Assembly: GCA_016722445.1 (NCBI GenBank)
Contig: JADKIZ010000031.1
Location: 1 to 35,741, forward strand
DNA length: 35,741 bases
Source of the DNA: Flavobacteriales bacterium
GTDB lineage: Bacteria > Bacteroidota > Bacteroidia > Flavobacteriales_D > Sanyastnellaceae
Direction: 5' to 3'
Part shown: piece by piece, positions 15,791 through 25,706 of the stretch
Layout of the letters: each line of letters opens with the position of its first letter
How positions within the stretch are numbered: the first letter of the stretch is position 1
Made by a program: the position numbers and the translations under genes
The notes under the pieces: generated by a model
What the model saw: the letters and a program-made list of their open reading frames with translations, nothing else
What the model was told of the DNA's origin: nothing
Database searches by the model: none

Positions 15791-18033
15791 TTAGCGGATT
15801 AGCAGCACGAATCCACGTCTTTCTCCGGCTTCGAGTTTATCTGTGGTATATTTCAGTTGCCAGGTATAGACGCCGTTTATCGCATAGTATTCTCCATTTT
15901 GCACGCTACCATTCCAATACAGATCGTTGCCTGATTGGGAATAGATGATTTCACCAAAACGATCAAAAATATGGAGTTCAGCTTTGGAGATATTAACGAG
16001 TGAAATCTTGAATAACTCATTGATGCCATCATCATCCGGCGTAAAAGCATTGGGCGCATAAATGGCGTAATCACATTCTGTAAAATATAAACTCACTGTG
16101 TCCTCGTCGCTGCCACATTGGTTCGAAACAAGCAAAGAATATTCGCCTTGTTTACTCACTTCCAAAATGGATTCGGTGCTCCCATCAGACCAAAGCCAAA
16201 TGCCTTCTGTCAATTCTGCGTTTGCAGTTGGATTTGTTCTCCGATACAATAGGTCATATCACTACCGAGATCTACTTCCGGTATGGGAATGATCTCAACA
16301 GTCATGGTATCACGAGCGACACATGGACCATCAGTTACGGTAACAGAAACCGGGCCTTCATATTCACCCAAAATAAACTCCTGACTCACGCTTCCATCTG
16401 ACCATATTCCTGAGTAACCGATGAATAAAGTATCTGTATCACCTTCACACAAAATTCTGTCTGTACCCAAAGAAAGCAGCGGCATTGACTGAAATTCTAC
16501 AACGATGGTATCGGACACAATACAATCTTCCACAGTGAGACTTGCTGAATAACTGCCTGCATTCAAAACAGTGATTGACGATGTATTTTCTCCAGTATTC
16601 CAAATCACTGGAATGTCCACTTCCAATTGAACCACTTCAGTTTCACATTCGAGGATGTCATTACCTAAATCTAATTCAGGAAGTACGACTTCTTCTACTA
16701 CAAATTCAAAATGCGAAGAACAATATTCATTGAAGACATCGATGCCAAAAACACCGGGGTCATTTACCACCACAGCATCATCGGTGATTCCGTTGAACCA
16801 GATAACTTCATTTCCATTTGCATTAGCCAATAAAGTCAGTTCATCATTCGGACAAATGCTGTATAGATTGTTTGTCGTAATCAACGGCAACTCCCATTCG
16901 ATGATTTCAATATCATCATAAGAAGTGCATTGGGCCAATGGCGTAGTAGTCGTAACGACATATTGGCCACCTGAACTCACCATGGGTTGATTGGTATTCA
17001 TGCCAGAATCAATGACACCGTCGCTGGTGGACCAAGCATACAGCACTCCCGACACATCGCAGTAAGCATTCAAACCCATGGTTTCACCATCGCAAATGAT
17101 GGAGTCATTTCCAGCCCATACAACCGGATCTTCTTCTACCAACACTTCAATGCAAGATTCTGTTTGTTGATTGCACAGATCAGTATAAACACAACAATAA
17201 GTAGTAGATTCCAATGGCGCGGCTGTTGGGGTTTGGCTTTCAGGACTATCCAAACCAAGGACAGGTGACCATTGAAAAGTTCCCAGAGGATTGCCGGTTG
17301 CTGCGAGTTGAACAGATTCACCCTGACATATGACTTGATCCTCAACATTGTGATAAAACACTTCCTGAAGACAAACAGTTTGAAGATTATAGTAATAGCC
17401 AGTGGCACCTGTGAATCCCCAATTCACCATGGTATTTCCGCCAAAAATGGAAGTGATGAGATTATTCTGTAACGTCAGTCTAAGGGTACAATCAAAAAAC
17501 AATTGTAGGGTATGAGTATTGGCATTCCACTGAATTTGAACAATGTGATCCGCACCATCTTCAATGTTGATTGAAGTTGCGTTGGCTTGCACCGGACCTG
17601 CCAGATTCTGAGAGGCATTGTGATTGATCACACCATCACGCAGGAAAGCCACGTGGTCAGCTACCAGATCAGCCGATTCTGAATTATTGAACGTATCGAA
17701 TTCGATACCAAAAGAAGGATCAAACCCTTGAAAGCCCATTCCGGCGCCATTCAAACCGATCGCTGAAGTTCCAACGGTTTGTAAAACGAACACCATTCCA
17801 TCGGCACCATTGTCATCGATATTTCCAAAATTCATGAAAAATTCGATGGTGAAATTTTCATTCAAATTCAATGGATCGCTATACCAAACTGTTCCGTTTT
17901 GCCAAGAATACCCGGGTGTAATCGTATAGCAACCATCAGCTTGTGCGGTGGCATCACCGTTCAGGAAATAAGACTGAGCACTGATTTTCAGGCTCAGAAA
18001 TATCCAGAGTAGAATGAAGGCGACAATCCGCAT
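15791..18033 (-). CDS. Secreted L-type lectin adhesin with Ig/PKD-like repeats and T9SS type B domain, frameshifted
   Basis: About 748 residues when joined. RIVAFILLWIFLSLKISAQ is a signal peptide. Residues ~20-225 are a legume/L-type lectin domain (FTIEFFMNFG, GADGMVFVLQ, FGIEFDTFNN, VAFLRDG, LQLFFDC). Then come repeats built as LDLGNDILECETE, LSLGTDRILCEGD and VDLGSDMTYCIGE, and a C-terminal CHU_C domain (APNAFTPDDDGINELF, LHIFDRFGEIIYS, GVYTWQLKY) for T9SS export. The frame breaks at about 16213-16217, where CIGEQIQLQTQ should continue into LTEGIWLWSDG; one base is missing. As written the protein ends at 16210 without a sorting domain. ATG 18033 is preferred over TTG 18042. Likely a glycan-binding surface protein. 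Confidence 0.85.
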
Positions 18034-18039
18034 GGGTCG

Positions 18040-18047
18040 CAATATTA
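18040..18047 (-). promoter_or_regulatory. Putative -7 element TAATATTG of the lectin gene
   Basis: On the minus strand TAATATTG is followed by CGACCC and the ATG at 18033. The same octamer, followed by CGCCCC, precedes rplS at 32510. The spacing would give a nearly leaderless message. Confidence 0.45.
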
Positions 18048-18163
18048 GGACTAAGTGTACAATTCACACCTAAAGCGGATAAAAGACACTAATAAGTCGT
18101 AACGAAAGAAATAAATCGACATCCATGCATTACAACATCACGATTGATCTTGGCAGAGCACCG

Positions 18164-18622
18164 TTACTTTTTATCCTTCGAAAAATGCAGGGTAAATTGA
18201 TCAGTGGCATCTTTACCAACGGTCACGTTGATATGCGTTTCATCGATGAGTTTGTATTCGATGAATTTCGGAAAATCATGTTGAGGATTTGAAAATCGCA
18301 GGAGATCGTTCGAAACCGAATCGCAGGCGAAGTCAATGGCATTCCCATCATTTTGTGTCAGAACTGTAGCAGAATAAATGAGAGCATCGCCTTCTCTTCT
18401 TAGTTCCAAGTATTCCACAACGGTTTCTTGTTCCCCGACAATTTCCTTTCCAATACCCTTCATGACATTGTCGGATTGGGATTCCCATGTTTCAGAAATC
18501 CAGCTGCCATCATCCATTTGGCAATACCAGCGCCCTTCCAGTTTATGTAATGGATATGGAGAGTTTTGACAAGAACCCAAGAGAAGGACCAACAGAGATG
18601 CAAAGAGTGCGGAGCGTATCAT
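18164..18622 (-). CDS. DUF6265-like lipoprotein, second of a tandem pair
   Basis: 152 residues from ATG 18622. Residues 1-18 (IRSALFASLLVLLLGSC) are a lipoprotein signal with lipobox LGSC, Cys18 being lipidated. The mature part has LEGRWYCQMDDGSWISETWE, LRREGDALIYSATV and NPQHDFPKFIEYKL, features of the DUF6265 lipocalin-like family; the function is unknown. The upstream paralogue ends one base before this ATG (TGA-A-ATG), so the two are one operon and an old duplication. Confidence 0.8.
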   Translation of the reverse strand: MIRSALFASLLVLLLGSCQNSPYPLHKLEGRWYCQMDDGSWISETWESQSDNVMKGIGKEIVGEQETVVEYLELRREGDALIYSATVLTQNDGNAIDFACDSVSNDLLRFSNPQHDFPKFIEYKLIDETHINVTVGKDATDQFTLHFSKDKK

Positions 18623-18623
18623 T

Positions 18624-19112
18624 TCAATTTGTTTTTTTGAAATCGAAAGAAATACGCACATTATTGCCCTCCCTCGGACCTTCGATGTAAGAAAGAATGT
18701 GATCTTCGCTCCTTATTTCATAACCGATTTTCTTGGGGAAGTCTTGATTTTCATTGACAAACTCAATTCTTTGCCCAGTTTGTTCGCTCAATCTGAAGGG
18801 AACGATTTCGGCAGATTCAATATCCGAAACCTGGGCATAATAGGTCAGAACACCATCGTTTTCGCGGATGGACAGTATTTCAATGAAGGTTGTATCTCCA
18901 TTTTCGAGGATGAATCCTTTGCCTCTGAGTTCATGATCAGATAATGAAGTCCATTCTTCAATCTGGTGGGTGTTGTTGTTCATGAATTCCCACCTGCCTG
19001 TGAGTTTGCTCAAATCGAAAGTAGATTTTTCCGAGTTTTCATTACTGAAAAAACCGCATCCTCCGAGCATAGCCGGTAAAAGCATGAGGGTGATGGCTTT
19101 TTTCAATTGCAT
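18624..19112 (-). CDS. DUF6265-like lipoprotein, first of a tandem pair
   Basis: 162 residues from ATG 19112. QLKKAITLMLLPAMLGGC is a lipoprotein signal with lipobox LGGC (Cys19). The mature part parallels its neighbour: LTGRWEFMNNNTHQIEEW, LSIRENDGVLTYYAQV, NENQDFPKKIGYEI. The shared GRW...EEW, DGVLTYYA and xxDFPKxIxYxI blocks show paralogy at low identity. An in-frame extension upstream is rejected because it would bury the lipobox. Function unknown; likely outer-membrane or periplasmic. Confidence 0.8.
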   Translation of the reverse strand: MQLKKAITLMLLPAMLGGCGFFSNENSEKSTFDLSKLTGRWEFMNNNTHQIEEWTSLSDHELRGKGFILENGDTTFIEILSIRENDGVLTYYAQVSDIESAEIVPFRLSEQTGQRIEFVNENQDFPKKIGYEIRSEDHILSYIEGPREGNNVRISFDFKKTN

Positions 19113-19117
19113 TGATG

Positions 19118-19125
19118 CGAAAGTA
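19118..19125 (-). promoter_or_regulatory. Putative -7 element TACTTTCG of the lipoprotein pair
   Basis: On the minus strand TACTTTCG (one mismatch to TAnnTTTG) is followed by CATCA and the ATG at 19112, five bases away, again implying a leaderless or near-leaderless transcript. Confidence 0.4.
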
Positions 19126-19269
19126 GTGGATTTAGGGCGAAAACGGTAGATGTGGTTTTTCCACAACAGGCCAACAACAATGGGTAAAAAAGTAAACGAG
19201 AACCGATGCAACCTGAATTACATTTGGAACGTCAAGGAATTGTAACCAGCAAGGTAAACCTATTTTAAC

Positions 19270-22200
19270 ATGAAGAAAAGCATCAGGGAAATACTGATCT
19301 TGTCGCTCGCGCTTGTATTAACAACCATTTCAGCCAATTCACAGGTTGTTCTCAATGAGTTCTGCACATCCAATTACAACGATTGGGCGCCAGGAGGAGG
19401 AGGAGAATTTGAAGATTGGGTTGAATTGTACAATCCAACCGGAGCCGCTGTCGATATCACAGGATATTGGCTCAGCAATAACCTCAGCAATCCGACCAAG
19501 TGGGCATTCCCGGCAGGTACATCCGTGCCAGCTAATGGTTATTTGGTTGTTCTTTTCTCCGGAACCGGCGCTTATGACCCCAATTATTTAGGATATCGCA
19601 ACACGAGTTTCCGCGTCACTCAAACAGACGGCGATGACATCGTCTTTTCGAATGTCGGCGGAACTGTGCTCGAAAGCTATGATCTCGGCATGATCGGGGC
19701 ATTTCAGGCTAATCATTCTTATGCCCGCACTGCAGATGGTGGTGCAGACTGGACGGCGCATACCGATCCTACTCCTGCTACTGCGAATGCAGGTGCTACA
19801 TACAGCGGTTATGCAACCAAACCAGTGTTGAATATTGAAGCCGGGTATCAAGCCGGTCCTATCAATGTTACCATCACCGCTGAGGCTGGCGCGACCATTT
19901 ATTACACGACCGATGGTTCTGAGCCAACAGGTACAAGTACTCTGTATACCGGTCCTGTTGCGCTGTCTACGACTACTTCACTGAGAGCTATTTCTTATTC
20001 AGCCGACCCGCAAAAACTTCCAAGTTTAATTGAAACCAATACCTACTTCTTCGGAGCGGATTTACATGACCTCATGGTTGTGACCATTTCTGGAGGAACA
20101 TTGTCTGATGGCAGCTGGGGTTGGGGCGGTGGTACTGGTGAATTTACCCACATTGAGTTTTTTGCACCCAATGGTGTATTTCTCACGGAAGCCACAGGCG
20201 ACAGCAATGAACACGGTAACGACTCAAACGCATACGATCAAAGAGGATTTGACTATATCACCCGAGATGCTCTGGGTTACAACAATGAAGTTGAATACCC
20301 CGTATTCCACGATAGCAACAGACAAGGTTATGAAAGATTAATATTCAAAGCTGCTGCAAACGACAACTATCCTTCGGGTGCTGGAGCACATATCAGAGAT
20401 GCTTATGTGCACAAACTTTCGTTATTGGGTGGACTTCATTTGGATGAACGCGATACCGAATCTTGCGTTCTTTATATCAACGGAGATTATTGGGGCGTTT
20501 ATGAAGCCCGCGAAAAAGTAGATGATACCGACTATACAGAGGAGTATTTCAATCAGGGCGATGGCTTTGTTGACTTCCTGAAAACATGGGGCGGTACATG
20601 GGAAGAATACGGATCCGGTACTGATTGGTATGATCTCGTGGCTTTCATCACTGGCAATGACATGACAGTTGCCGCCAACTATGACTACGTGTTGACACAG
20701 TATAATCACCTGAGTCTGATCGATTATTTCATCCTGAATGGTTATACCGTTTGTACAGACTGGCTCAATTGGAATACCGCATGGTGGAGAGGAAGAAATC
20801 CGAGTGGTGATGCCCGCAGATGGAGATATGCCTTGTGGGACAATGACGCCACTTTTGGCCATTACGTGAATTACACTGGTGTACCTTCTACCCAACCAAC
20901 AGCAGACCCTTGTCAGATCGAAGGCATGGGTGATGTTGGAGGTCAAGGTCACGTTCCGGTGCTCAATGCACTTTTCGACAATGAAGATTTCTTTGCAGAT
21001 TACATTCAGCGTTATGCTACCCTTTCCAATACTATTTTCTCTTGCGAAAGAATGCACGAGGTGCTTGACAGTATGATCCTTGTGATTGAACCAGAAATGA
21101 CGAGACAATGTCAGCGTTGGGGTGGCACAGTAGCTGGATGGGAGGCAAATGTGCAGCAATTGCGAGATTTTATCGATCTGCGTTGTGCCAGTGAAATTGT
21201 AGGTGGTATCGAAGATTGTTATGATGTCACCGCATTCAACGTTACAGTACAAATTGAAGGTTTAGGGGAAATCATTTTCCAGGAAGTAAACCTTGATCAG
21301 GATAACTCACCATTCTCTGGAGTTTACTTTGGAGATCTACCAATCGATATTGAAGCACTTTCCACAGGCACAGGATGCGGATCATTTGATCATTGGGAAA
21401 TTGTAAGTGGCACTGGTACTTTGGGCAGTTCCACCGATCTCGTTACTACGCTCACAATTACGAGTGATGTAACGTTGGTTGCATATTTCAGTGAACCTTC
21501 AGTTGGTCCTGTAACGATCACCACCGAAATGAATTATCCCGAGGCTGGTTCCATTTCTGTGAATGGTATCGCACATCCGGAGAATCCTTACATATTCGAT
21601 CAAGACGGCGGTCTGGAGACTTCAATGTCGGTGACAGAAAATGACTGGTATGTGTTCGACCATTGGGAAAGCATACATTCTGCGATCAATCCGGACGACG
21701 CCAGCACAAATATTACCATTCAGCCATGTTTATCTGATACGATTACTGCGGTGTTTATCGCAATCGATCACTTCCAGTTGGATATCGAAATAAGTGAAAT
21801 TGGCGGCGGAATCATTACCATGAATGGAGATACACTCGACGGGGATGTTTCTCTCGACCTGCTTGGTGGAGAAAATTACACCTTCAATGCATTGCCAGAG
21901 GACGAATGGTCAGTATTTGACCATTGGGAAATTGATGGCAACATCGTGGCTCCAGACAACTTGAGTCCTAGCATCATTTTGCAATTGATTGAAAGTGGAA
22001 GTATCACTGCTGTTTTCACAGTTACTCCACACTACACCATTACAGTCATGGTTGATCCATTGTATTCCGGTAGTGTTGAGTTCGAAGAAGAACATATTTC
22101 AGGAACGAATTATGTGACCAATTCAATAATGACTGTGGAACTGGAAGGAAACACTCCTTTGAGATTCACTGCTACCCCAGAGGCTTATTACAAATTCACC

Positions 22201-22596
22201 AAATGGGAAGCATTGCACGCCAATCCTTCACCTTCACAGGAAAAAGCTGAAGTGAACTTTATCTTCAATCATTCCGATACCGTTGTCGCTCACTTTGAAC
22301 AAGAACCATTCGCTATGTATATCCCAAATTCATTCACCCCGAATGATGATGGTTTGAATGATGTATGGCGCACGGAAGGAGAAGCTATTGATCCTACCTC
22401 ATATCACTTATTGGTATTCAACCGTTGGGGCGATGTGGTTTTTGAAACCAAAGACATGAATGACGTTTGGGTTGGTGATGTGCATAGCGGAGAATATTTC
22501 ACCCCAAACGATGTATACAACTATATCCTGAAAGTGAAATCAGTGCATGAAAACGACGTCAAAGAATTCAGAGGTACGATAAACGTTCTCAGATAA
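19270..22596 (+). CDS. Secreted CotH-kinase protein with lamin-tail domain, repeats and T9SS type B domain
   Basis: 1108 residues. After a signal peptide (KSIREILILSLALVLTTISANSQ) come a lamin-tail domain (VVLNEFCTSN ... DWVELYNPTGAAVDITGYWLSNN, ~25-140), a chitobiase C-terminal-type beta-sandwich (TIYYTTDGSEPTGTSTLYTGP, ~185-258) and a CotH kinase domain (~265-600) with FKAAANDNYPSG, INGDYWGVYEAREKVDD and the metal-binding-like WDNDATFG near residue 523. Four repeats of about 90 residues follow, with FDHW or FTKW at ~706, 796, 883 and 976 and a strand ending TAVF, similar to bacterial InlB-B-like repeats. The C-terminus (IPNSFTPNDDGLNDVW, LLVFNRWGDVVFE, NDVYNYILKVKS) is a CHU_C sorting domain. 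CotH domains are atypical protein kinases; a surface or extracellular role is inferred. A strong terminator follows. Confidence 0.9.
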   Translation: MKKSIREILILSLALVLTTISANSQVVLNEFCTSNYNDWAPGGGGEFEDWVELYNPTGAAVDITGYWLSNNLSNPTKWAFPAGTSVPANGYLVVLFSGTGAYDPNYLGYRNTSFRVTQTDGDDIVFSNVGGTVLESYDLGMIGAFQANHSYARTADGGADWTAHTDPTPATANAGATYSGYATKPVLNIEAGYQAGPINVTITAEAGATIYYTTDGSEPTGTSTLYTGPVALSTTTSLRAISYSADPQKLPSLIETNTYFFGADLHDLMVVTISGGTLSDGSWGWGGGTGEFTHIEFFAPNGVFLTEATGDSNEHGNDSNAYDQRGFDYITRDALGYNNEVEYPVFHDSNRQGYERLIFKAAANDNYPSGAGAHIRDAYVHKLSLLGGLHLDERDTESCVLYINGDYWGVYEAREKVDDTDYTEEYFNQGDGFVDFLKTWGGTWEEYGSGTDWYDLVAFITGNDMTVAANYDYVLTQYNHLSLIDYFILNGYTVCTDWLNWNTAWWRGRNPSGDARRWRYALWDNDATFGHYVNYTGVPSTQPTADPCQIEGMGDVGGQGHVPVLNALFDNEDFFADYIQRYATLSNTIFSCERMHEVLDSMILVIEPEMTRQCQRWGGTVAGWEANVQQLRDFIDLRCASEIVGGIEDCYDVTAFNVTVQIEGLGEIIFQEVNLDQDNSPFSGVYFGDLPIDIEALSTGTGCGSFDHWEIVSGTGTLGSSTDLVTTLTITSDVTLVAYFSEPSVGPVTITTEMNYPEAGSISVNGIAHPENPYIFDQDGGLETSMSVTENDWYVFDHWESIHSAINPDDASTNITIQPCLSDTITAVFIAIDHFQLDIEISEIGGGIITMNGDTLDGDVSLDLLGGENYTFNALPEDEWSVFDHWEIDGNIVAPDNLSPSIILQLIESGSITAVFTVTPHYTITVMVDPLYSGSVEFEEEHISGTNYVTNSIMTVELEGNTPLRFTATPEAYYKFTKWEALHANPSPSQEKAEVNFIFNHSDTVVAHFEQEPFAMYIPNSFTPNDDGLNDVWRTEGEAIDPTSYHLLVFNRWGDVVFETKDMNDVWVGDVHSGEYFTPNDVYNYILKVKSVHENDVKEFRGTINVLR

Positions 22597-22622
22597 GCTA
22601 CCCTGGAACTGAACATCATACC

Positions 22623-22651
22623 ACGGCCGCAATTTTTGCGGCCGTTTTTTT
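22623..22651 (+). terminator. Rho-independent terminator after the CotH gene
   Basis: A perfect 10-bp stem ACGGCCGCAA (22623-22632) and TTGCGGCCGT (22636-22645) around TTT is followed by a run of seven Ts. It lies 27 bp after the stop codon. Confidence 0.92.
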
Positions 22652-22739
22652 GTGCTCAAATAAAGGAAGCATTTTATCGGAGATTATTTAGAAAAATTGC
22701 GAAAGGGCAAGAAAACCACTTTCCAAACCATAGTTTTTA

Positions 22740-22747
22740 TACATTCG
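22740..22747 (+). promoter_or_regulatory. Putative -7 element TACATTCG of the DinB-like gene
   Basis: TACATTCG followed by CC lies 37 bp before the ATG, nearly the same distance as the identical octamer upstream of the esterase (36 bp). Confidence 0.45.
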
Positions 22748-22784
22748 CCAAGACTAATCATAACTGACTAATCCAACTGCGACT

Positions 22785-23315
22785 ATGAAGGCTGAATACA
22801 TCAAGAATATCAGGGCCATGTTTCTTCAATACAAAACACTTGGAGAAAAGGCCATGTCTCAAGTTGAAGAGAAAAGACTTTTTTGGACATTCAACAATGA
22901 GTCGAACAGCATTGCCATGATTGTACAACACATTAGTGGCAATATGATTTCACGCTTTACGAATTTCTATGAAGAAGATGGCGAAAAACCTTGGCGCAAC
23001 AGAGATCGTGAGTTCGAAAGTATCTTGACCACACGCGCAGAAATGATGGATGCATGGGAAAAAGGCTGGAAGTGTTTCCTCGATGTAGTCAACAATTTAC
23101 AGGACCTTGATCTTGAAAGAACGGTGTATATCAGAAATGAACCGCATTCAGTGATGGAAGCGATCAACAGACAGATTGCTCATTATAGTTATCACATCGG
23201 TCAGATTGTTTTTCTTTCGAAAATGGTGGCAGAACAAGATTGGAAATCATTGAGCATTCCGAAAAATCAATCACGGGAATTCAATGATCAAATGTTTAGC
23301 AAACCGAAATCTTAA
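22785..23315 (+). CDS. DinB/DUF1572-family protein
   Basis: 176 residues, all-helical. The metal triad of the DinB/YfiT four-helix bundle is visible as His49 (IVQHISGNM), His133 and His137 (IAHYSYHIGQIV). KSLSIPKNQSREFN near the C-terminus is typical of DUF1572 proteins. Some members of the wider superfamily use bacillithiol or mycothiol as thiol cofactor; others have no known reaction. It is monocistronic between a terminator upstream and a convergent gene 2 bp downstream. Confidence 0.85.
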   Translation: MKAEYIKNIRAMFLQYKTLGEKAMSQVEEKRLFWTFNNESNSIAMIVQHISGNMISRFTNFYEEDGEKPWRNRDREFESILTTRAEMMDAWEKGWKCFLDVVNNLQDLDLERTVYIRNEPHSVMEAINRQIAHYSYHIGQIVFLSKMVAEQDWKSLSIPKNQSREFNDQMFSKPKS

Positions 23316-23317
23316 TT

Positions 23318-25540
23318 TTATTTCACCAACAACGGTGCAGAAGCACTGAATGGTCCGCTTTTCAATCTGACAATGTAAGTTCCTGCTGCCAACTCATTGC
23401 AAGGCACCATGGCTTGTTTGGTGGTGATGGTGTGTTGTGCAATCAATCTTCCTGTGCAATCGAATAAATCCACCTGTGCTGGTAGTGGCATGCTTTCCGG
23501 CATTTCTACCCTAAAAAATCCATGCGCAGGATTGGGATAAATCTTCAAGTTTTCACTGAGATGTATTTCCGACAGATCTGTTGGATTGTGCATATAGATC
23601 CCCAGTCCACCACCGACATTACCCACGAGCAAGTCCTTTAAATTGTCACCATTCAAGTCGGCAAGAAACACTGCACTTCGTTCACCTTCATTGATGTTTT
23701 CAAAATCCTCAGTAACCAGATTAAAAGTCCCATTCAGGTTACCTGAAATATTGTTGTAATGGTTGATTTGGCCTGTTTCAGTACCAAGCAACAACTCCAA
23801 TTCATTATTAGAATTTCGAAAGAAAAAAGGCACACATTTTCCTTGAATACCCAACAAACTGGTTGCCACTACTCCACCCAAAGTATCGGCCATGTGGGTG
23901 AATTCATAGCTGTTCAAGGTACCGGTGTTTTTATAATAATTGACATTCCCATTCAATTCACCAATCACTAGATCTTTTAATCCATCATCATCCATATCGA
24001 TGATTTGAGGAGTAACGCTTTGACCGACGTCTAACAAGGAACCATCATCATCGACCATGGGCGACAATGCCATTACGAAATTGGAAGGAGCGTCACTTGG
24101 CGCCGTATTGCTGAAATAATATAATTCACCTTCGAGATTACCGATGATCATATCATCATCGCCATCGCCATCCAGATCGCCGAAAGTTGGATAAACGTTT
24201 TGCCATTCCAGGAGTGGAATATTCATCCAGTTATCATTGGCAAGTGTAAACTGCGGACTTGCCGTTGTGCCTGTATTGCGATAGTACCAAATCCTCGAAG
24301 TAAAGTTGTTGCCAAATTCAAAGAACTTTCTATTTGGCAAAAGCAAATCATTTAATCCATCCTGGTCTACATCGAATACCACAGGATAGGCTGAAATTCC
24401 AAGATCGATTTGACCTTCTTGCAGAAAATCATTTTGCACGAAACTGAATTCAGGCAAATCATCCTGACCATTATTGATGTAAAGCAAAAGACTTTGTCTA
24501 TCCTCTCCATCTGTAAACGTGTTTACGCCCACAAGTAGATCACCAACGCCATCATTGTTTACATCCTCATAAAAAGGTGCTGGAAAAGTCCTCAATGTGG
24601 CGGGGATGGTGTTTTGGAAAGTTGCCGGAAAATCGTAGTGAACAAAGGTGGTGCTATCAATGGTCGATTCGGTTTCATCGATCATCAACGCAGCCAGGTA
24701 ATTTTCGGTGACATCCCCAATAACGATATCACGCATACCATCTTGATCGAGGTCGATGGCCAATAATGTTCCACCAGTATGACGCATTGGACCAGCAGAT
24801 TCTGCTCGTGGATTTACCACATTAAAATCGCAAGTAAAAGCATCGCCGATGGCTAAAGAAAAACTCTCTGAACTTTCTCCAAACCTACCATAACATCTGT
24901 TGCGGCATATAAAATTAGGCGTAGTGCAATCGCCATTTTCCACAGCCATGTTCTTATAGAAATAAAGCGACGTACTGTATTCATTCCAACTGTAAAAATC
25001 CATATCGCCATCACCATCGTAATCGTGAATTGCTGGTATATCCGGAGCGATGCAATAAACGGTATTGGTAAATGGATTGCTGCCAAAGTCGTAATATGCC
25101 TGCACGGTGGTTGTAGGCGCACTGAACTCAAGTTGTGTATCGGACAAATTCCAATAAATCCGGAAACCACTGCCCGTATTTCCGCAGATGTCCTCCTTTC
25201 CATCGCAATTCATATCACGGAGTAAAACCCAATTTCTGAGATTGGTAGGAAAAAGGTGATTGTATTCACGGGTATATTGATAATTCATCACTCCCGGAGT
25301 ATCGTCCATATTGAGGTATATGGAAATACGAGATCCAATTCGATCGAACACAAACAAGTCTTTTTTCCCATCGAGATTGACATCAATTCTCGATACCTGA
25401 CAAGAATTCAATCCTCCTGCCCACGGGTTTGCGAGTGTAATACTGTTCTGAATGACCGGGATATCATACTCACGTTGATAGGTTTGTCCGAAAAGGGCAT
25501 TGCTCAAGAACAAGCACAAAAGGAAGGAATATATTCTCAT
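23318..25540 (-). CDS. Secreted FG-GAP/VCBS-repeat protein with T9SS type A sorting domain
   Basis: 740 residues with signal peptide RIYSFLLCLFLSNALFGQ. At least nine calcium-binding FG-GAP motifs are visible: DVNLDGKKD, DMNCDGKED, DYDGDGDMD, DLDQDGMRD, DVNNDGVGD, DVDQDGLND, DLDGDGDDD, DMDDDGLKD and DLNGDNLKD, each followed by a hydrophobic strand and Gly. Such arrays fold as a beta-propeller. The C-terminus (LKIYPNPAHGFFRVEM ... QVDLFDCTGRLI ... AGTYIVRLK) is a T9SS type A domain. No enzymatic domain is present, so adhesion or scaffolding is the likeliest role. A possible -7 element TAAACTTG (25567 to 25560) lies 19 bp before the ATG. Confidence 0.9.
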   Translation of the reverse strand: MRIYSFLLCLFLSNALFGQTYQREYDIPVIQNSITLANPWAGGLNSCQVSRIDVNLDGKKDLFVFDRIGSRISIYLNMDDTPGVMNYQYTREYNHLFPTNLRNWVLLRDMNCDGKEDICGNTGSGFRIYWNLSDTQLEFSAPTTTVQAYYDFGSNPFTNTVYCIAPDIPAIHDYDGDGDMDFYSWNEYSTSLYFYKNMAVENGDCTTPNFICRNRCYGRFGESSESFSLAIGDAFTCDFNVVNPRAESAGPMRHTGGTLLAIDLDQDGMRDIVIGDVTENYLAALMIDETESTIDSTTFVHYDFPATFQNTIPATLRTFPAPFYEDVNNDGVGDLLVGVNTFTDGEDRQSLLLYINNGQDDLPEFSFVQNDFLQEGQIDLGISAYPVVFDVDQDGLNDLLLPNRKFFEFGNNFTSRIWYYRNTGTTASPQFTLANDNWMNIPLLEWQNVYPTFGDLDGDGDDDMIIGNLEGELYYFSNTAPSDAPSNFVMALSPMVDDDGSLLDVGQSVTPQIIDMDDDGLKDLVIGELNGNVNYYKNTGTLNSYEFTHMADTLGGVVATSLLGIQGKCVPFFFRNSNNELELLLGTETGQINHYNNISGNLNGTFNLVTEDFENINEGERSAVFLADLNGDNLKDLLVGNVGGGLGIYMHNPTDLSEIHLSENLKIYPNPAHGFFRVEMPESMPLPAQVDLFDCTGRLIAQHTITTKQAMVPCNELAAGTYIVRLKSGPFSASAPLLVK

Positions 25541-25706
25541 GATTCCGTTGGGATTTTTGCAAGTTTAGTCATTTCTGGTCAGAGAATGAACCATTAACTC
25601 AAACCAATACAAGTACATGAATTTTCACCCGAAAGCGAAGAGATTCACAACAAACCCTCCACCCTAACCCCGAATTCCCGACAAAAAAGTCAATTCAAAT
25701 TTTGTA

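Noticed and set aside
20422..21252. 276-codon open frame antisense to the CotH gene
   Set aside because: It lies wholly within a well-supported gene on the other strand, has no recognisable domain, and reads as low-complexity Ile/Cys/His-rich sequence.
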